From the NCBI RefSeq assembly GCF_024198235.1, contig NZ_JAKCFB010000039.1, positions 17,212 to 81,211 of the forward strand: DNA of 64,000 bases, given 5' to 3'. The position numbers and the translations under genes were made by a program. This stretch comes from Myxococcus dinghuensis (lineage in GTDB: Bacteria; Myxococcota; Myxococcia; Myxococcales; Myxococcaceae). The first letter of the stretch is position 1. The number at the start of each line of letters is the position of its first letter. The notes under the pieces are model-generated. The model saw only the letters and a program-made list of their open reading frames with translations. It searched no databases and had not been told where the DNA came from. This document shows, piece by piece, positions 34,679 to 43,271 of this stretch.

Positions 34679-37084
34679 TCAGCGCGGCTTGCGAGGCCCC
34701 TTGGAAGGTTGGCCGAAGCGGCCCTTCGGAGCCTTGCTGTTCCAGCGAGCCGAGCCCCCGTCGAGCTTCTTCTTCTTCCAGTCCTGGAACTCCCCGGACT
34801 TCCGGCTCTCACCGGCACCCTCCGCGGAGCGACGACCGGAGGCTCCGGCGCGCACGACCCGCTCGCGAGGCGAGCCGTTGTCGTCGTAGGGCTTCCACTC
34901 CTTGCGAGCCGGACGGTCGGCGCCACCACTGGAGCGGGCGCCGCCCTCCTTCCGCGGCGGACGGGACGCACCGCCCTCGTCGCCCCCCCCGCTCCACTCA
35001 CGTCGAGCGGGACGGCCCGCCGCGCCACCGAAGCGGGAACCGCCACTGCGCTCGGCACGGCCCTCGCCACCGAAGCGGGAACCGCCACTGCGCTCGGCAC
35101 GACCCTCGCCGCCGAACCGCGAGCCCGCGCGCGGAGGACGACCCTCGCCACCAGCCCGAGGACCGCTGCGCTCGGCACGACCCTCGCCGCCGAAGCGGGA
35201 ACCGCCACTGCGCTCGGCGCGAGCCTCGCCACCGAAGCGCGAGCCCGCGCGCGGAGGACGACCCTCGCCGCCAGCCCGGGGACCACTGCGCTCGGCGCGA
35301 CCCTCGCCGCCGAAGCGGGAACCGCCACTGCGCTCGGCACGAGCCTCACCGCCGAAGCGCGAGCCCGCGCGCGGAGGACGATCCTCGCCGCCAGCACGAG
35401 GACCACTGCGCTCGGGACGACCCTCGCTCCCGAAGCGCGAACCCGCGCGAGGAGGACGACCCTCGCCGCCGAAGCGAGACCCGCCGCTCCGCTCGGCACG
35501 GTCCTCGCCACCAGCCCGGGGACCGCGACCCGCGCCGCCGAAGCGAGACCCACCGCTCCGCTCGGCACGGTCCTCGCCGCCAGCCCGAGGACCGCGACCC
35601 GCGCCGCCGAAACGGGACCCGCCACTGCGCTCGGGACGACCTTCGCCGCCGAAGCGCGAACCGCCGGCCCGAGGGGCACGCCCCTCACCGCCGAAACGAG
35701 AACCACCGCTCCGCTCGGCGCGAGCCTCACCACCGAAGCGCGAGCCGCCACTGCGCTCGGGACGACCTTCGCCGCCGAAGCGCGAACCCGCGCGCGGCGG
35801 GCGACCCTCGCCACCAGCCCGAGGACCCCCGCGCTCGGCGCGACCCTCGCCACCGAAGCGGGAACCACCACTCCGCTCACCCCGGTCGGAACGCGCCTTG
35901 GCGCCCGCGCCATCGAAACGAGCCGCACCGGCGCGAGCGGGACGGCCCTCGCCGCGAGCCCCACCGAAGCGCGAACCCCCCTCGCCGCCGGACTTCCACT
36001 CGCGACGCTGCGGGCGCTCCCCCCCCGCCCCTTCCGCGCGGGGACCGCGCGAACGGGCCGGAGCCTCGTCATCGCCGCTCCACTCGCGGCGCGCGGGACG
36101 TCCCTCCGCCGAAGCACCACGGGACCGCCCGAAGCGCGCCAGGCTGGAGCCACCCTCCCCGGCCGGCTTCCACGACGAGCGCTTCTCGCCCGCACCCGCG
36201 CGAGCCGGGGCCTTGCGAGCAGACCGCTCGGCCGACTTGCGCGGCGCCGGGGCGTCGTCGTCCATCGACAGCTCGTCCTCGTCCGACTCATCGAAGCCCG
36301 GAGCCGCGCGCCCGTGGCGTCGGGGCGGCAGCCGCAGCGACGTCGACGGCGGCGTGGCCTTCCCGTCGGACACGGCGTTGAGCAGGTCCACCTCGGAGGT
36401 CTTCAGCGGGCGCAGCTCGCCCGGACGCAGCCCCTCGACGCCCACGCCCGCATAGGCCGGGCGGAACAGGCGCACCACCGGGTGCCCCACCGCGGCGCAC
36501 AGGCGCTTGATGAGGTGGGGGCGGCCCTCGGCCACCACGATCTTCAGCCAGGTGTTCTTCTCGGCCGCCTCGAACACGTCCACGGAGACCGGCGTCGCCA
36601 TGCCGTCCTCCAGCCGGACGCCGCCGCGCAGCTTGTCCAGCGTGGCCTTGTCCGGCACGCCCTTCACCTTCGCGAGGTACGTGCGCGGCACCTGGAAGCT
36701 CGGGTGCGTGAGCTTGTGCGCCAGGGCCCCGTCGTCCGTGAAGAGCAGCGCGCCCTCGGCGTCGTAGTCCAGGCGGCCCACCGGGAACAGGCGTTTGCCC
36801 GTCTCCTCCACGTAGCTGGCCACCGTCGGCCGCCCCTGGGGATCCGACAGCGTCGTCACCACGCCCACCGGCTTGTAGAGCAGGAAGTAGGACGTCTCAT
36901 CCGGCGGCGTGACGAGCTTTCCGTCCACCGAGACCAGGTCCGTCCCGGGCTCCACCCTGCTCCCCAGCTCCGTCACCGTCGTGTTGTTCACCGCCACGCG
37001 GCCCGCGGTGATCAGCTCTTCTGCATGCCGGCGCGAAGCCACTCCCGCGCGGGCCAGGTACTTCTGTAGTCGTTCGGCCGCCAT
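34679..37084 (-). CDS. rluB: 23S rRNA pseudouridine synthase, RluB type, with long RGG-like repeat tail
   Basis: This 801-residue protein has an enzymatic part of the usual RluB size at residues 1-245: an S4 RNA-binding domain (RLQKYLARAGVASRRHAEEL), then the pseudouridine synthase core with catalytic Asp in GRLDYDAEGALLFTDDG. It isomerises a uridine in the 23S rRNA peptidyl-transferase region. The remaining ~550 residues are low-complexity, Gly/Arg/Ser/Glu-rich, with 17 SRFGG-type motifs spaced by GRxxRSGG segments (about residues 370-690), then a basic C-terminus (KAPKGRFGQPSKGPRKPR). Such RGG-like tails bind RNA and can drive condensates. It is the last gene of scpA-scpB-rluB; ATG 37084 is 27 bp from scpB. 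Confidence 0.9.
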   Translation of the reverse strand: MAAERLQKYLARAGVASRRHAEELITAGRVAVNNTTVTELGSRVEPGTDLVSVDGKLVTPPDETSYFLLYKPVGVVTTLSDPQGRPTVASYVEETGKRLFPVGRLDYDAEGALLFTDDGALAHKLTHPSFQVPRTYLAKVKGVPDKATLDKLRGGVRLEDGMATPVSVDVFEAAEKNTWLKIVVAEGRPHLIKRLCAAVGHPVVRLFRPAYAGVGVEGLRPGELRPLKTSEVDLLNAVSDGKATPPSTSLRLPPRRHGRAAPGFDESDEDELSMDDDAPAPRKSAERSARKAPARAGAGEKRSSWKPAGEGGSSLARFGRSRGASAEGRPARREWSGDDEAPARSRGPRAEGAGGERPQRREWKSGGEGGSRFGGARGEGRPARAGAARFDGAGAKARSDRGERSGGSRFGGEGRAERGGPRAGGEGRPPRAGSRFGGEGRPERSGGSRFGGEARAERSGGSRFGGEGRAPRAGGSRFGGEGRPERSGGSRFGGAGRGPRAGGEDRAERSGGSRFGGAGRGPRAGGEDRAERSGGSRFGGEGRPPRAGSRFGSEGRPERSGPRAGGEDRPPRAGSRFGGEARAERSGGSRFGGEGRAERSGPRAGGEGRPPRAGSRFGGEARAERSGGSRFGGEGRAERSGPRAGGEGRPPRAGSRFGGEGRAERSGGSRFGGEGRAERSGGSRFGGAAGRPARREWSGGGDEGGASRPPRKEGGARSSGGADRPARKEWKPYDDNGSPRERVVRAGASGRRSAEGAGESRKSGEFQDWKKKKLDGGSARWNSKAPKGRFGQPSKGPRKPR
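35020..35980 (-). repeat. In-gene tandem repeat coding SRFGG units of the rluB tail
   Basis: A degenerate array of 27- to 63-nt units codes SRFGG(E/A)GRxERSGG and related variants, 17 SRFGG/SRFGS in all. The units are diverged by synonymous and conservative changes, so the array is old or under selection, but it is repetitive enough to vary in copy number. It also creates long spurious open frames on both strands. Confidence 0.85.
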
Positions 37085-37111
37085 TACTCTTCCTTCTTCA
37101 TGCTCTGCCCG

Positions 37112-38119
37112 TCACTCGGGCTTGGGCCCCTCGGCACCCGTCTCGGGTGGCGGGGGCGTGTCCAGGACGCTGGAGCTGACCTTCGTCGTCCGGTCAGCCG
37201 CCTCGATGGCTTCTTCCAGCTCCTCTAGCGCGGCTTCACTCGCCGCGGCGTTCTTTTCCATCCGCTTCGTGAAACCCGGGTCCGATAGTGTCTCCACCGT
37301 CCCCGCCGCCGGCGGCGCCGGCTGGGCTTCCTTCTCCACGATGTCCCGATGCTCCTGCGTCAGCTCGTGGAACTCCCGCAGTGTCGGCAGGGCCGACAGG
37401 TCCTTCAGCGCGAAGAACTCCAGGAATTCACGCGTAGTCCCATAGAGGATGGGTCGCCCCACCTCCTCGCGCTTGCCCAGGATCTTGACGAGCTTGCGGT
37501 CGATCAATGCCTTGAGGACGGCCCCACAGTCCACTCCTCGAATGTCCTCCAGCTCCGGCCGGGTGACGGGCTGGCGGTAGGCGATGATGGCCAGGGTCTC
37601 CACGGCGGCCCGGGTGAGTCGCTGGGGCTTCACCCGCAGGTAGCGGCGGACGTACTCGCCCGAGTGGGGGTCGGTGCGGAACTGCCACCCTCCGGCGACC
37701 TCGTACAGGACGATGCCGCTGATGCCGTCCCGGTGGATGCCGGAAAGCTGGTTGAGGGCCTCGGCGATGAGCTCCCGGTCGATGCCGGTGGCCTGGAACA
37801 GCTCGTCCACGCTCAGGGGGCGCTCGGCGACGAAGAGGACGCTCTCGATGACCGTGCGGATGCGGTCCGGGGAGAGCTTGCGGCTCTTGGCGACGAGCTT
37901 CTCGAAGGACGTCTCGAGGTCGGGGGTCGCGTCCGCGTCCTCCTCGATGGCGACGGCATCCACCTCGTCCAGCTCGTCCGCCGGGCCGGGCCCGGTGACG
38001 GCGGCGATCTCCTCCTCGGAGAAGGGGCTCGGGCCCCCGGACGCGACCTCGCTCGCCTCCACCTCCTCGACCGGGGGCGCGGCGTTCTTGCCCTTCCGTC
38101 CGTTCCTACCGGTAGTCAC
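37112..38119 (-). CDS. scpB: SMC-ScpAB complex subunit ScpB
   Basis: This 335-residue protein is the kite subunit of the SMC-ScpA-ScpB condensin that compacts and segregates chromosomes. The two winged-helix domains lie at about residues 75-250, with typical IESVLFVAERPLSVDEL, RAAVETLAIIAYRQPVTRPE, IRGVDCGAVLKALIDRKLV and YGTTREFLEFFALKDL. The N-terminal 70 residues are acidic and disordered, and the C-terminal ~85 are also low-complexity, making it longer than most ScpB (about 200). It overlaps scpA by 14 nt, so the two subunits are probably made in a coupled way. rluB follows after 27 bp. Confidence 0.93.
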   Translation of the reverse strand: MTTGRNGRKGKNAAPPVEEVEASEVASGGPSPFSEEEIAAVTGPGPADELDEVDAVAIEEDADATPDLETSFEKLVAKSRKLSPDRIRTVIESVLFVAERPLSVDELFQATGIDRELIAEALNQLSGIHRDGISGIVLYEVAGGWQFRTDPHSGEYVRRYLRVKPQRLTRAAVETLAIIAYRQPVTRPELEDIRGVDCGAVLKALIDRKLVKILGKREEVGRPILYGTTREFLEFFALKDLSALPTLREFHELTQEHRDIVEKEAQPAPPAAGTVETLSDPGFTKRMEKNAAASEAALEELEEAIEAADRTTKVSSSVLDTPPPPETGAEGPKPE

Positions 38120-38975
38120 TCTCGTCGACCTCCGTGGGGACCAGCCGCTCCAGGGCGTCCCCGTTGGGCAGCAACAGGATGGGACCCAACGGCTCGTCCT
38201 GTACCACGCGGATGAGGCGCCGTTTCACCATCTCGAGGATGGCCAGGAAGGTGATGACCACCTCCTGCCGGGTCCGGGTCTCCGTCTCGGAGAACAAGCT
38301 CTCGAAGAGCACCTGTCCCTGGGGGCGCAGGCGCTCGACGATGCGCAGGATGGCCTCGGAGAGCGTCACCCGCTCGCGCACCACCTCGTGCTGCAGCTTG
38401 GGCTGCAGGCGCTCCAGGACCCGGTCCAACGCCTCGATGAGCTTGAGGACGCTGAACTCCTGGAGCCCCACCTCGTCCTCGGGGATGGGGACCGCCTCCA
38501 CCGGCACGCTGCGCGCGAAGACGTCTCGCCCGAGGATGTCCTGCATCCCCAGGTGCTCGGCGGCGTCCTTGTACTTCTGGTACTCGAGCAGGCGCCGCAC
38601 CAGCTCCGCGCGCGGGTCCTCCGCCTCCTCCACCGCCGCCAGCGCCTCGCCGCCCTCCGGCACCGCCACCGCGTCCTGCCGGGGCAGGAGCATGCGGCTC
38701 TTGAGGTGGGCCAGGGTGGACGCCATCACCAGGAACTCCCCGGCGATGTCGAGGTTGATCTCCCGCATCCGCTCCAGGTGCTCGAGGTACTTCTCCGTGA
38801 TGAGCGCCAGGGGGATGTCGAAGATGTCGACCCGATGCTCCTTGATGAGATGGAGCAGCAGGTCCAGCGGACCCTCGAAATTGGGCAGCGCGACGCGGAA
38901 GGAGTCGCCCGGTGTGCGGGGCAACTCCCCTTCAGGGAGGGCGTCGTCCGCCGGTGAGCGGGGACTGTCACTCAC
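38106..38975 (-). CDS. scpA: SMC-ScpAB complex kleisin subunit ScpA
   Basis: This 289-residue kleisin bridges the SMC heads. The N-terminal helical domain reads FEGPLDLLLHLIKEHRVDIF followed by DIPLALITEKYLEHL and LVMASTLAHLKSRMLLP; the C-terminal winged helix (about 215-270) reads ETRTRQEVVITFLAILEMVK, which contacts the other SMC. A ~20-residue N-terminal extension is polar. It is the first gene of scpA-scpB-rluB, with 151 bp to trpS upstream. It ends inside scpB (14-nt overlap). The start at ATG 38975 is the first in frame; the family motif begins about residue 33. Confidence 0.94.
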   Translation of the reverse strand: MSDSPRSPADDALPEGELPRTPGDSFRVALPNFEGPLDLLLHLIKEHRVDIFDIPLALITEKYLEHLERMREINLDIAGEFLVMASTLAHLKSRMLLPRQDAVAVPEGGEALAAVEEAEDPRAELVRRLLEYQKYKDAAEHLGMQDILGRDVFARSVPVEAVPIPEDEVGLQEFSVLKLIEALDRVLERLQPKLQHEVVRERVTLSEAILRIVERLRPQGQVLFESLFSETETRTRQEVVITFLAILEMVKRRLIRVVQDEPLGPILLLPNGDALERLVPTEVDESDYR

Positions 38976-39126
38976 CGGTGGACCCTGGGTGCCCTTCTGG
39001 CTGTCGGTGGCGGCGCGTCATCGATTCTGCCGGCCTCGAGCGCGAGCCGGGGGGACACACCTCCTTAACAGTGGCTCCCAGGTGGGTCAAACAATCGACC
39101 GTGAACACCCGTTCAGACACCCTGTT

Positions 39127-40176
39127 TCAGGGGATGCCCACGGCCTTGCGAACCTGGTCCATCAGGCGGGACGCCTCGGCCCGGGCCCGGCTGGCGCCGT
39201 CCTGGAGGATGCGGTCCAGCTCCGCCGGGTCGGCCGACAGCTCGGCGTAGCGCTTGCGCGCGGGACCGAACGTGGTGTGGAGCGCTTCGAGCAGGAGCTT
39301 CTTGTACTCCCCGTAGCCCTTGCCCCCTGCCCTCCACGACGTCTCCACGTCGCGGAACTCGGACTCCGGGAGCACGACCTTCAAGAGGTCATAGAGCGGC
39401 ACGTCGCTGGCCAGGGAGGCATCCGACGGCTTGTCGCCGGGCACCGGCTTGGGCGCCTCGACGGGCGTCGAGTCCGTCTTGATGGACATGACGCGCTTCT
39501 TCAGCTCCTTCTCGTCCCCGAACAGGTCCAGCGTGTTCCCGTAGGACTTGGACATCTTGCGTCCGTCGATGCCGGGCACCGTCTGGGTCGTGCTCTGGAT
39601 GCGCGCCGAGGGCAGCTTGAGGATGCCGGGGGCGTGCCCGCGCTCCTTGCCCTCGGGGTCCGCGGGGTCGTACCCCGGCACGTACTGCACGTTGAACTTC
39701 ACGGCCCAGTCACGGGCGAACTCGATGTGCTGGATCTGGTCCTTGCCCACGGGCACTTCGTCCGCGCTGTAGAGCAGGATGTCGGCGGCCATCAGCACCG
39801 GATAGGCGAAGAGGCCGAAGTCCGGGCTCTTCCCCTGCGCGACCTTGTCCTTGTAGCTGTGCGCGCGCTCCAGGTGCGCCACCGGCGTGACGACGCCCAG
39901 GATCCAGTTGAGCTCGAGCACTTCCTTCACGTCGCTCTGACGGAAGAGCACCGCCTTCTTCGGATCCAACCCGAGCGCCAGATAGGAGAGCGCGGCGTCG
40001 CGTGTCAGCTCGAGCGCGCGCTTCGGGTCGCGGACCTCGTTGAGCGAGTGGTAGTTCGCGATGAAGTAGTAGGCCTGATCGGCCTCGTCCTGAAGCTGCA
40101 CGAACTGACGGATCGCGCCGTAGTAGTTGCCGATGTGCAGCTTTCCGGAGGACTGCACGCCTGAGAGGATCCGCAT
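39127..40176 (-). CDS. trpS: Tryptophanyl-tRNA synthetase
   Basis: This 349-residue class Ic synthetase charges tRNA-Trp. The HIGH-type signature is GKLHIGNYYGA near residue 15 and the KMSKS loop is GRKMSKSYGN near 200. Length matches other bacterial TrpS. The start at ATG 40176 is chosen because the family begins MRILSGVQSSG; the open frame above it, up to 40482, does not encode conserved sequence. The 5' leader (40177-40260) contains alternative hairpins. The next gene on the same strand is scpA after 151 bp, with a short CCCTG/CAGGG repeat at the trpS stop. Confidence 0.96.
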   Translation of the reverse strand: MRILSGVQSSGKLHIGNYYGAIRQFVQLQDEADQAYYFIANYHSLNEVRDPKRALELTRDAALSYLALGLDPKKAVLFRQSDVKEVLELNWILGVVTPVAHLERAHSYKDKVAQGKSPDFGLFAYPVLMAADILLYSADEVPVGKDQIQHIEFARDWAVKFNVQYVPGYDPADPEGKERGHAPGILKLPSARIQSTTQTVPGIDGRKMSKSYGNTLDLFGDEKELKKRVMSIKTDSTPVEAPKPVPGDKPSDASLASDVPLYDLLKVVLPESEFRDVETSWRAGGKGYGEYKKLLLEALHTTFGPARKRYAELSADPAELDRILQDGASRARAEASRLMDQVRKAVGIP

Positions 40177-40220
40177 GTCGGTTTCCGAGTCGGGAGACGG
40201 GGGCGGGAGCGCCTGGGCCT

Positions 40221-40244
40221 GATACCCCGCGTGTATCGGGTATC
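40221..40244. promoter_or_regulatory. Inverted repeats in the trpS leader
   Basis: GATACCC (40221-40227) pairs perfectly with GGGTATC (40238-40244). The inner copy GTATC at 40233-40237 can pair with the same GATAC, so two exclusive hairpins are possible 45-68 nt before trpS. No leader-peptide or tryptophan-codon run was seen. Confidence 0.35.
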
Positions 40245-40396
40245 TGACGGACGTCGGTGGTTCGCACACCCGACGCACCCCTGCAACCTTCGATTGCCTC
40301 GGAGAGACACCGCCGGACACCCGGTGGCCTGGCGCGACTCTGCTTGGAAAATTGCGCCCCGCACGAAAATCCCGAGGAGTTTCAGGCGGTTGCGGA

Positions 40397-40425
40397 TTGA
40401 GCCTCGGTGGGTGGAGCGGTACCCT
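40397..40425 (+). promoter_or_regulatory. Candidate sigma-70-type promoter for the DUF4388 gene
   Basis: TTGAGC (40397-40402) and TACCCT (40420-40425) are separated by 17 nt, ending 48 nt before the start codon. The spacing is ideal, but each box is only partly consensus. Confidence 0.4.
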
Positions 40426-40472
40426 GATCTCCCCACCAGCGAGCAACCTCACCCCCGGGAGGTCGAAACAGC

Positions 40473-41657
40473 ATGGAGCCATTCAAGGGAAGTCTCGCCA
40501 GTTATCGCCTGCAGATGGTGATGCCGCCCCTGTTCACGACGGCCGGGGTGGAGGGGACGCTGCGCGTGGAGCGCGGGGCCGTGCGTCGCTGCTTCCAGGT
40601 GAAGGACGGCTTCCTGGTGGGCGAGAGTTCGAACGACCCTCGCGAGCATCTGGCCCAGGTGCTGGTGAACCTGCGCATCCTGGACGCGCCCCGAGCAGCG
40701 GCGGCCTTCGAGGCGGCGGAGGGCGCGGGCACGCCGTACGGCACCTTCCTCGTGCAGCGCTGCTTCGTGGAGCTGCCCCGGCTCATCGAGGCGATGGAGC
40801 ACAAGGCGCGCGAGGCGCTCTTCGACTGCTATGGCTGGGAGTCGGGCGAGGTGGAGTTCACGCCGAAGCTGCCGCCCGCGTCCCGCGCGGTGGGGTTGAA
40901 GCTGTCGCTCAGCGGCATGCACCGGGACGCGGTGACACGGCTGCGCGAGTGGAACGTGTTCCGCGACGTCTTCCCGCACTTCGACGCCACGTTCCGGGTG
41001 TTCCGCGAGTTCGCGGTGGAGACCTTCTCCGAAGAGGAGGACCGCCTGCTGGAGCTGGCCGCGAGTGGCGCGACGCTCGGGGAGATGCTGGCCACGGCCA
41101 AGGAGGCGCCGCTGTTCGCCGCGAGGTGGATCCTCCACCTGTACCGCCGTGGCGCGCTGGCGCCGAGGCTCCCCAAGGGCCCGAAGGTGGGAGAGGCGGC
41201 GGAGCTCGCGGAGCTGTTGAGCCTGGTAAAGCGCTTCCTGGAGGCGGGCAAGTACGACCACGCGGTGGCGCTGGCGGGACAGATTCTCGAGCGGGGCCCC
41301 GTGCCCGAGGCCCACGCCCTCTACCGCGAGGCCGAGGTCCGGTTGACGTTGGCCCTGAGCGACGAGCTGTTCGCCCTGGATGGCCGCCTCGTCTTCGAGC
41401 CCATCCCCCGCCCCACTCCGGCGCAGCTCACGGCGGACGACCTGTACCTGTACTCGAAGCTGCGCGGCAGTCGGAGCATCCGCCAGGCGCTGCGCACGGC
41501 GGCCATGGGGGAGCTGGCCGCGTCGCGCTCCGTCCACCGGCTGATGGCCTCCGGCCTGATTCGCGTCGCCGCGCTCCCGAGCTCGGATTCCTCCGCCGAG
41601 GACCGCAACTCGGGCGCGGAGCCATTCAGCCCATCCGCGGCGAACCTCGGAGCCTGA
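40473..41657 (+). CDS. DUF4388 (PatA N-terminal-like) domain protein
   Basis: This 394-residue cytoplasmic protein begins at about residues 3-130 with the DUF4388 fold (PF14332), a module common in deltaproteobacterial signalling proteins: GSLASYRLQMVMPPLFTTAG, then a beta segment ending VKDGFLVGESSNDPREHL and REALFDCYGWESGEVEFTPK. Additional helical sequence follows, with a second winged-helix-like block (LELAASGATLGEMLATAKEA) and another near the C-terminus (LRGSRSIRQALRTAAMGELA). Such proteins are linked to gliding motility and small GTPase pathways in Myxococcus, but no partner is here. GGGAGG lies 12 nt upstream of ATG 40473. Confidence 0.75.
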   Translation: MEPFKGSLASYRLQMVMPPLFTTAGVEGTLRVERGAVRRCFQVKDGFLVGESSNDPREHLAQVLVNLRILDAPRAAAAFEAAEGAGTPYGTFLVQRCFVELPRLIEAMEHKAREALFDCYGWESGEVEFTPKLPPASRAVGLKLSLSGMHRDAVTRLREWNVFRDVFPHFDATFRVFREFAVETFSEEEDRLLELAASGATLGEMLATAKEAPLFAARWILHLYRRGALAPRLPKGPKVGEAAELAELLSLVKRFLEAGKYDHAVALAGQILERGPVPEAHALYREAEVRLTLALSDELFALDGRLVFEPIPRPTPAQLTADDLYLYSKLRGSRSIRQALRTAAMGELAASRSVHRLMASGLIRVAALPSSDSSAEDRNSGAEPFSPSAANLGA

Positions 41658-41681
41658 GCCACTCATCGCGGCGCGGCGTCG

Positions 41682-42167
41682 TCACCTCCCCGCGCCGCTT
41701 GCCTGGGAAGCCAGATATGCCTCCAGCGTCCGGCGAGCGGGATCGATCAACCAGACGTGCCCCACACCTTCGCGGCGATAGACCGGCAGCTTGCGGAACC
41801 GGTCCACGGACTCGGTGCTGGGCGATAGCACTTCGCACACCCAATCCGGAGCCAGCGTCAGCCAAGGGGCGTCGCTCGGGGGTTCGGCCATTCGCGCGCG
41901 CCGCCAGCCCGCCACGTCGGGGACGACGACGTCAGGCCCCAAGTGGAGCTCCGGCTCGTCCAGGAACCACCACCCGTCCGGCCCGTCGCGCCCGAACTCG
42001 AACGGCAGCATGAGCAAGGCCCCCAGGCGGCTCGCCACACGCAGATGCCTGGGCACGGGCCGTGGAGATGCATAGAGCGCGTCATCGACGATCTCCCCCA
42101 CCCACCCGACAGGTAACGCCTCGATGTCCTCGTACGTCGCTGGCTTCTTCCGGTCACCCCGCCCCAT
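41682..42167 (-). CDS. Uma2 / DUF820 family nuclease-like protein
   Basis: This 161-residue protein is of the Uma2 (DUF820) family, a restriction-endonuclease-like fold abundant in cyanobacteria and myxobacteria. Expected elements are present: YEDIEALPVGWVGEIVDDAL, HLGPDVVVPDVAGWRR (PD-type acidic site) and CEVLSPSTESVDRFRKLPVYRREGVGHVWLID, in which E and K complete a PD-(D/E)xK-like set. It is slightly short (typical 180-200). Function in cells is uncertain; it is often encoded in many copies and may be linked to mobile DNA. The start is ATG 42167. XerD lies 123 bp upstream on the same strand. Confidence 0.8.
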   Translation of the reverse strand: MGRGDRKKPATYEDIEALPVGWVGEIVDDALYASPRPVPRHLRVASRLGALLMLPFEFGRDGPDGWWFLDEPELHLGPDVVVPDVAGWRRARMAEPPSDAPWLTLAPDWVCEVLSPSTESVDRFRKLPVYRREGVGHVWLIDPARRTLEAYLASQASGAGR

Positions 42168-42290
42168 GCACGCCTCCCGTCATGGAACCCATCAGGTCCC
42201 ATCCCTAACACCCCATCCGAGAGGGTGTCTACCTGTGACATCGGCAGTCTCGCGGGCGCCCTGACACGTCCTGCCGGGACGGGGCGCGCT

Positions 42291-43226
42291 CTAGCTCCCC
42301 GTCCGGGCGGTCTTCTTCCGCGCCTTGGGGACGAACACGTCGCTGCGCGGGTGGAACTCGTCGTAGACGGAGCGCAGCCGCGCGCTGTTGACGTGGGTGT
42401 AGATCTGCGTGGTCGACAGGTCCGCGTGCCCCAGCATCTGCTGGACGGCGCGCAGGTCCGCGCCCCGCTCCACCAGGTGCGTGGCGAACGAGTGCCGCAG
42501 CTTGTGGGGCGACAGCGGCTTGCGGATGCCGGCCTTGAGCGCGTAGCGCTTGAGCAGCTTCCAGAACCCCTGTCGGGTGAAGCCCGAGCCCCGGGGCGTG
42601 ACGAACAACGCGCGGGACTCGCGCCGCTTGAGCAACGCCGGCCGCGACGCCGCCAGGTACTCGCGCACCTTCTCCACCGCCACGCTCCCCAACGGGACGA
42701 TGCGCTCCTTGGAGCCCTTGCCCTTGGCGACCAGGTAGCCCGCGCTCAACTGCACGTCGTTGACGCCCAGGCCACACAGCTCGCTCACGCGCAGCCCCGT
42801 GGCGTAGAGCACCTCGATCATCGCCTTGTCGCGCAGCCCCGTGGACGTGCGCTCGTCGGGGGCCGCGAGCAACTGCTCCACCTCCTCCAGCGTCAGGAAC
42901 GAGGGCAGCTTGCGCGCCGAGCGCGGCGTATCCACGTCCTCGGTCGGATCCTTGTCGGCCATCCGCTCCGCGACCAGGAAGCGGTGGAAGCCCCGGAGCG
43001 CGGCGAGGTGCCGGGCCTGGCTGCGCTTGCCCAGGCCGCTCTTCGTGAGCGACGACAGGTGCGCCGTCACGTCCTCCTGCCGGGCGCGCGTCGCGTCGTC
43101 GACGCCGCGAGCCCGCAGGTCCTCGAAATAGACCGTGAGGTCCGCGGCATAGGCGTCCACCGTCTTGCCGGACAGACCCCGCTCCGCGCGGATGAACGCG
43201 ATGAACGCGTCGAGCAACCCTTCCAT
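42291..43226 (-). CDS. xerD: Tyrosine recombinase XerD/XerC
   Basis: This 311-residue site-specific recombinase resolves chromosome dimers at dif with its partner. The N-terminal SAM-like arm-binding domain (1-90) is followed by the catalytic domain with the full set: Arg in ATGLRVSELCGL, Lys in VAKGKGSKER, His-x-x-Arg in HKLRHSFATHL, His in LGHADLST and Tyr nucleophile in TQIYTHV. Length (about 300) and arrangement match Xer proteins; XerC versus XerD cannot be separated by eye. Start ATG 43226. There is no att site or integron nearby, supporting a housekeeping role. The C-terminus is basic (KARKKTARTGS). Confidence 0.9.
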   Translation of the reverse strand: MEGLLDAFIAFIRAERGLSGKTVDAYAADLTVYFEDLRARGVDDATRARQEDVTAHLSSLTKSGLGKRSQARHLAALRGFHRFLVAERMADKDPTEDVDTPRSARKLPSFLTLEEVEQLLAAPDERTSTGLRDKAMIEVLYATGLRVSELCGLGVNDVQLSAGYLVAKGKGSKERIVPLGSVAVEKVREYLAASRPALLKRRESRALFVTPRGSGFTRQGFWKLLKRYALKAGIRKPLSPHKLRHSFATHLVERGADLRAVQQMLGHADLSTTQIYTHVNSARLRSVYDEFHPRSDVFVPKARKKTARTGS

Positions 43227-43271
43227 GCGCGCAAGGCTAGCGGAGCCGCGCGCCGAGGCAACCCGACGACC

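Noticed and set aside
34540..37069. Long open frames on the plus strand and other minus frames across the rluB tail
   Set aside because: They mirror the GC-rich SRFGG repeat in other frames (Pro/Arg/Ser or Ala/Thr monotonous proteins) and lack any domain; they are shadows.
39065..39090. TTGACC/TGTTAA pair before scpA as a promoter
   Set aside because: The spacer is only 14 nt, too short for a sigma-70-type promoter; an alternative -10 is unclear.
37428..40164. Plus-strand frames opposite scpB, scpA and trpS
   Set aside because: They are antisense shadows of well-recognised genes with normal family motifs on the minus strand.
42208..42228. ACACCC/GGGTGT hairpin between the Uma2 and xerD genes
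   Set aside because: Only 6 bp with a 9-nt loop and no T-run; too weak to call a terminator or operator.
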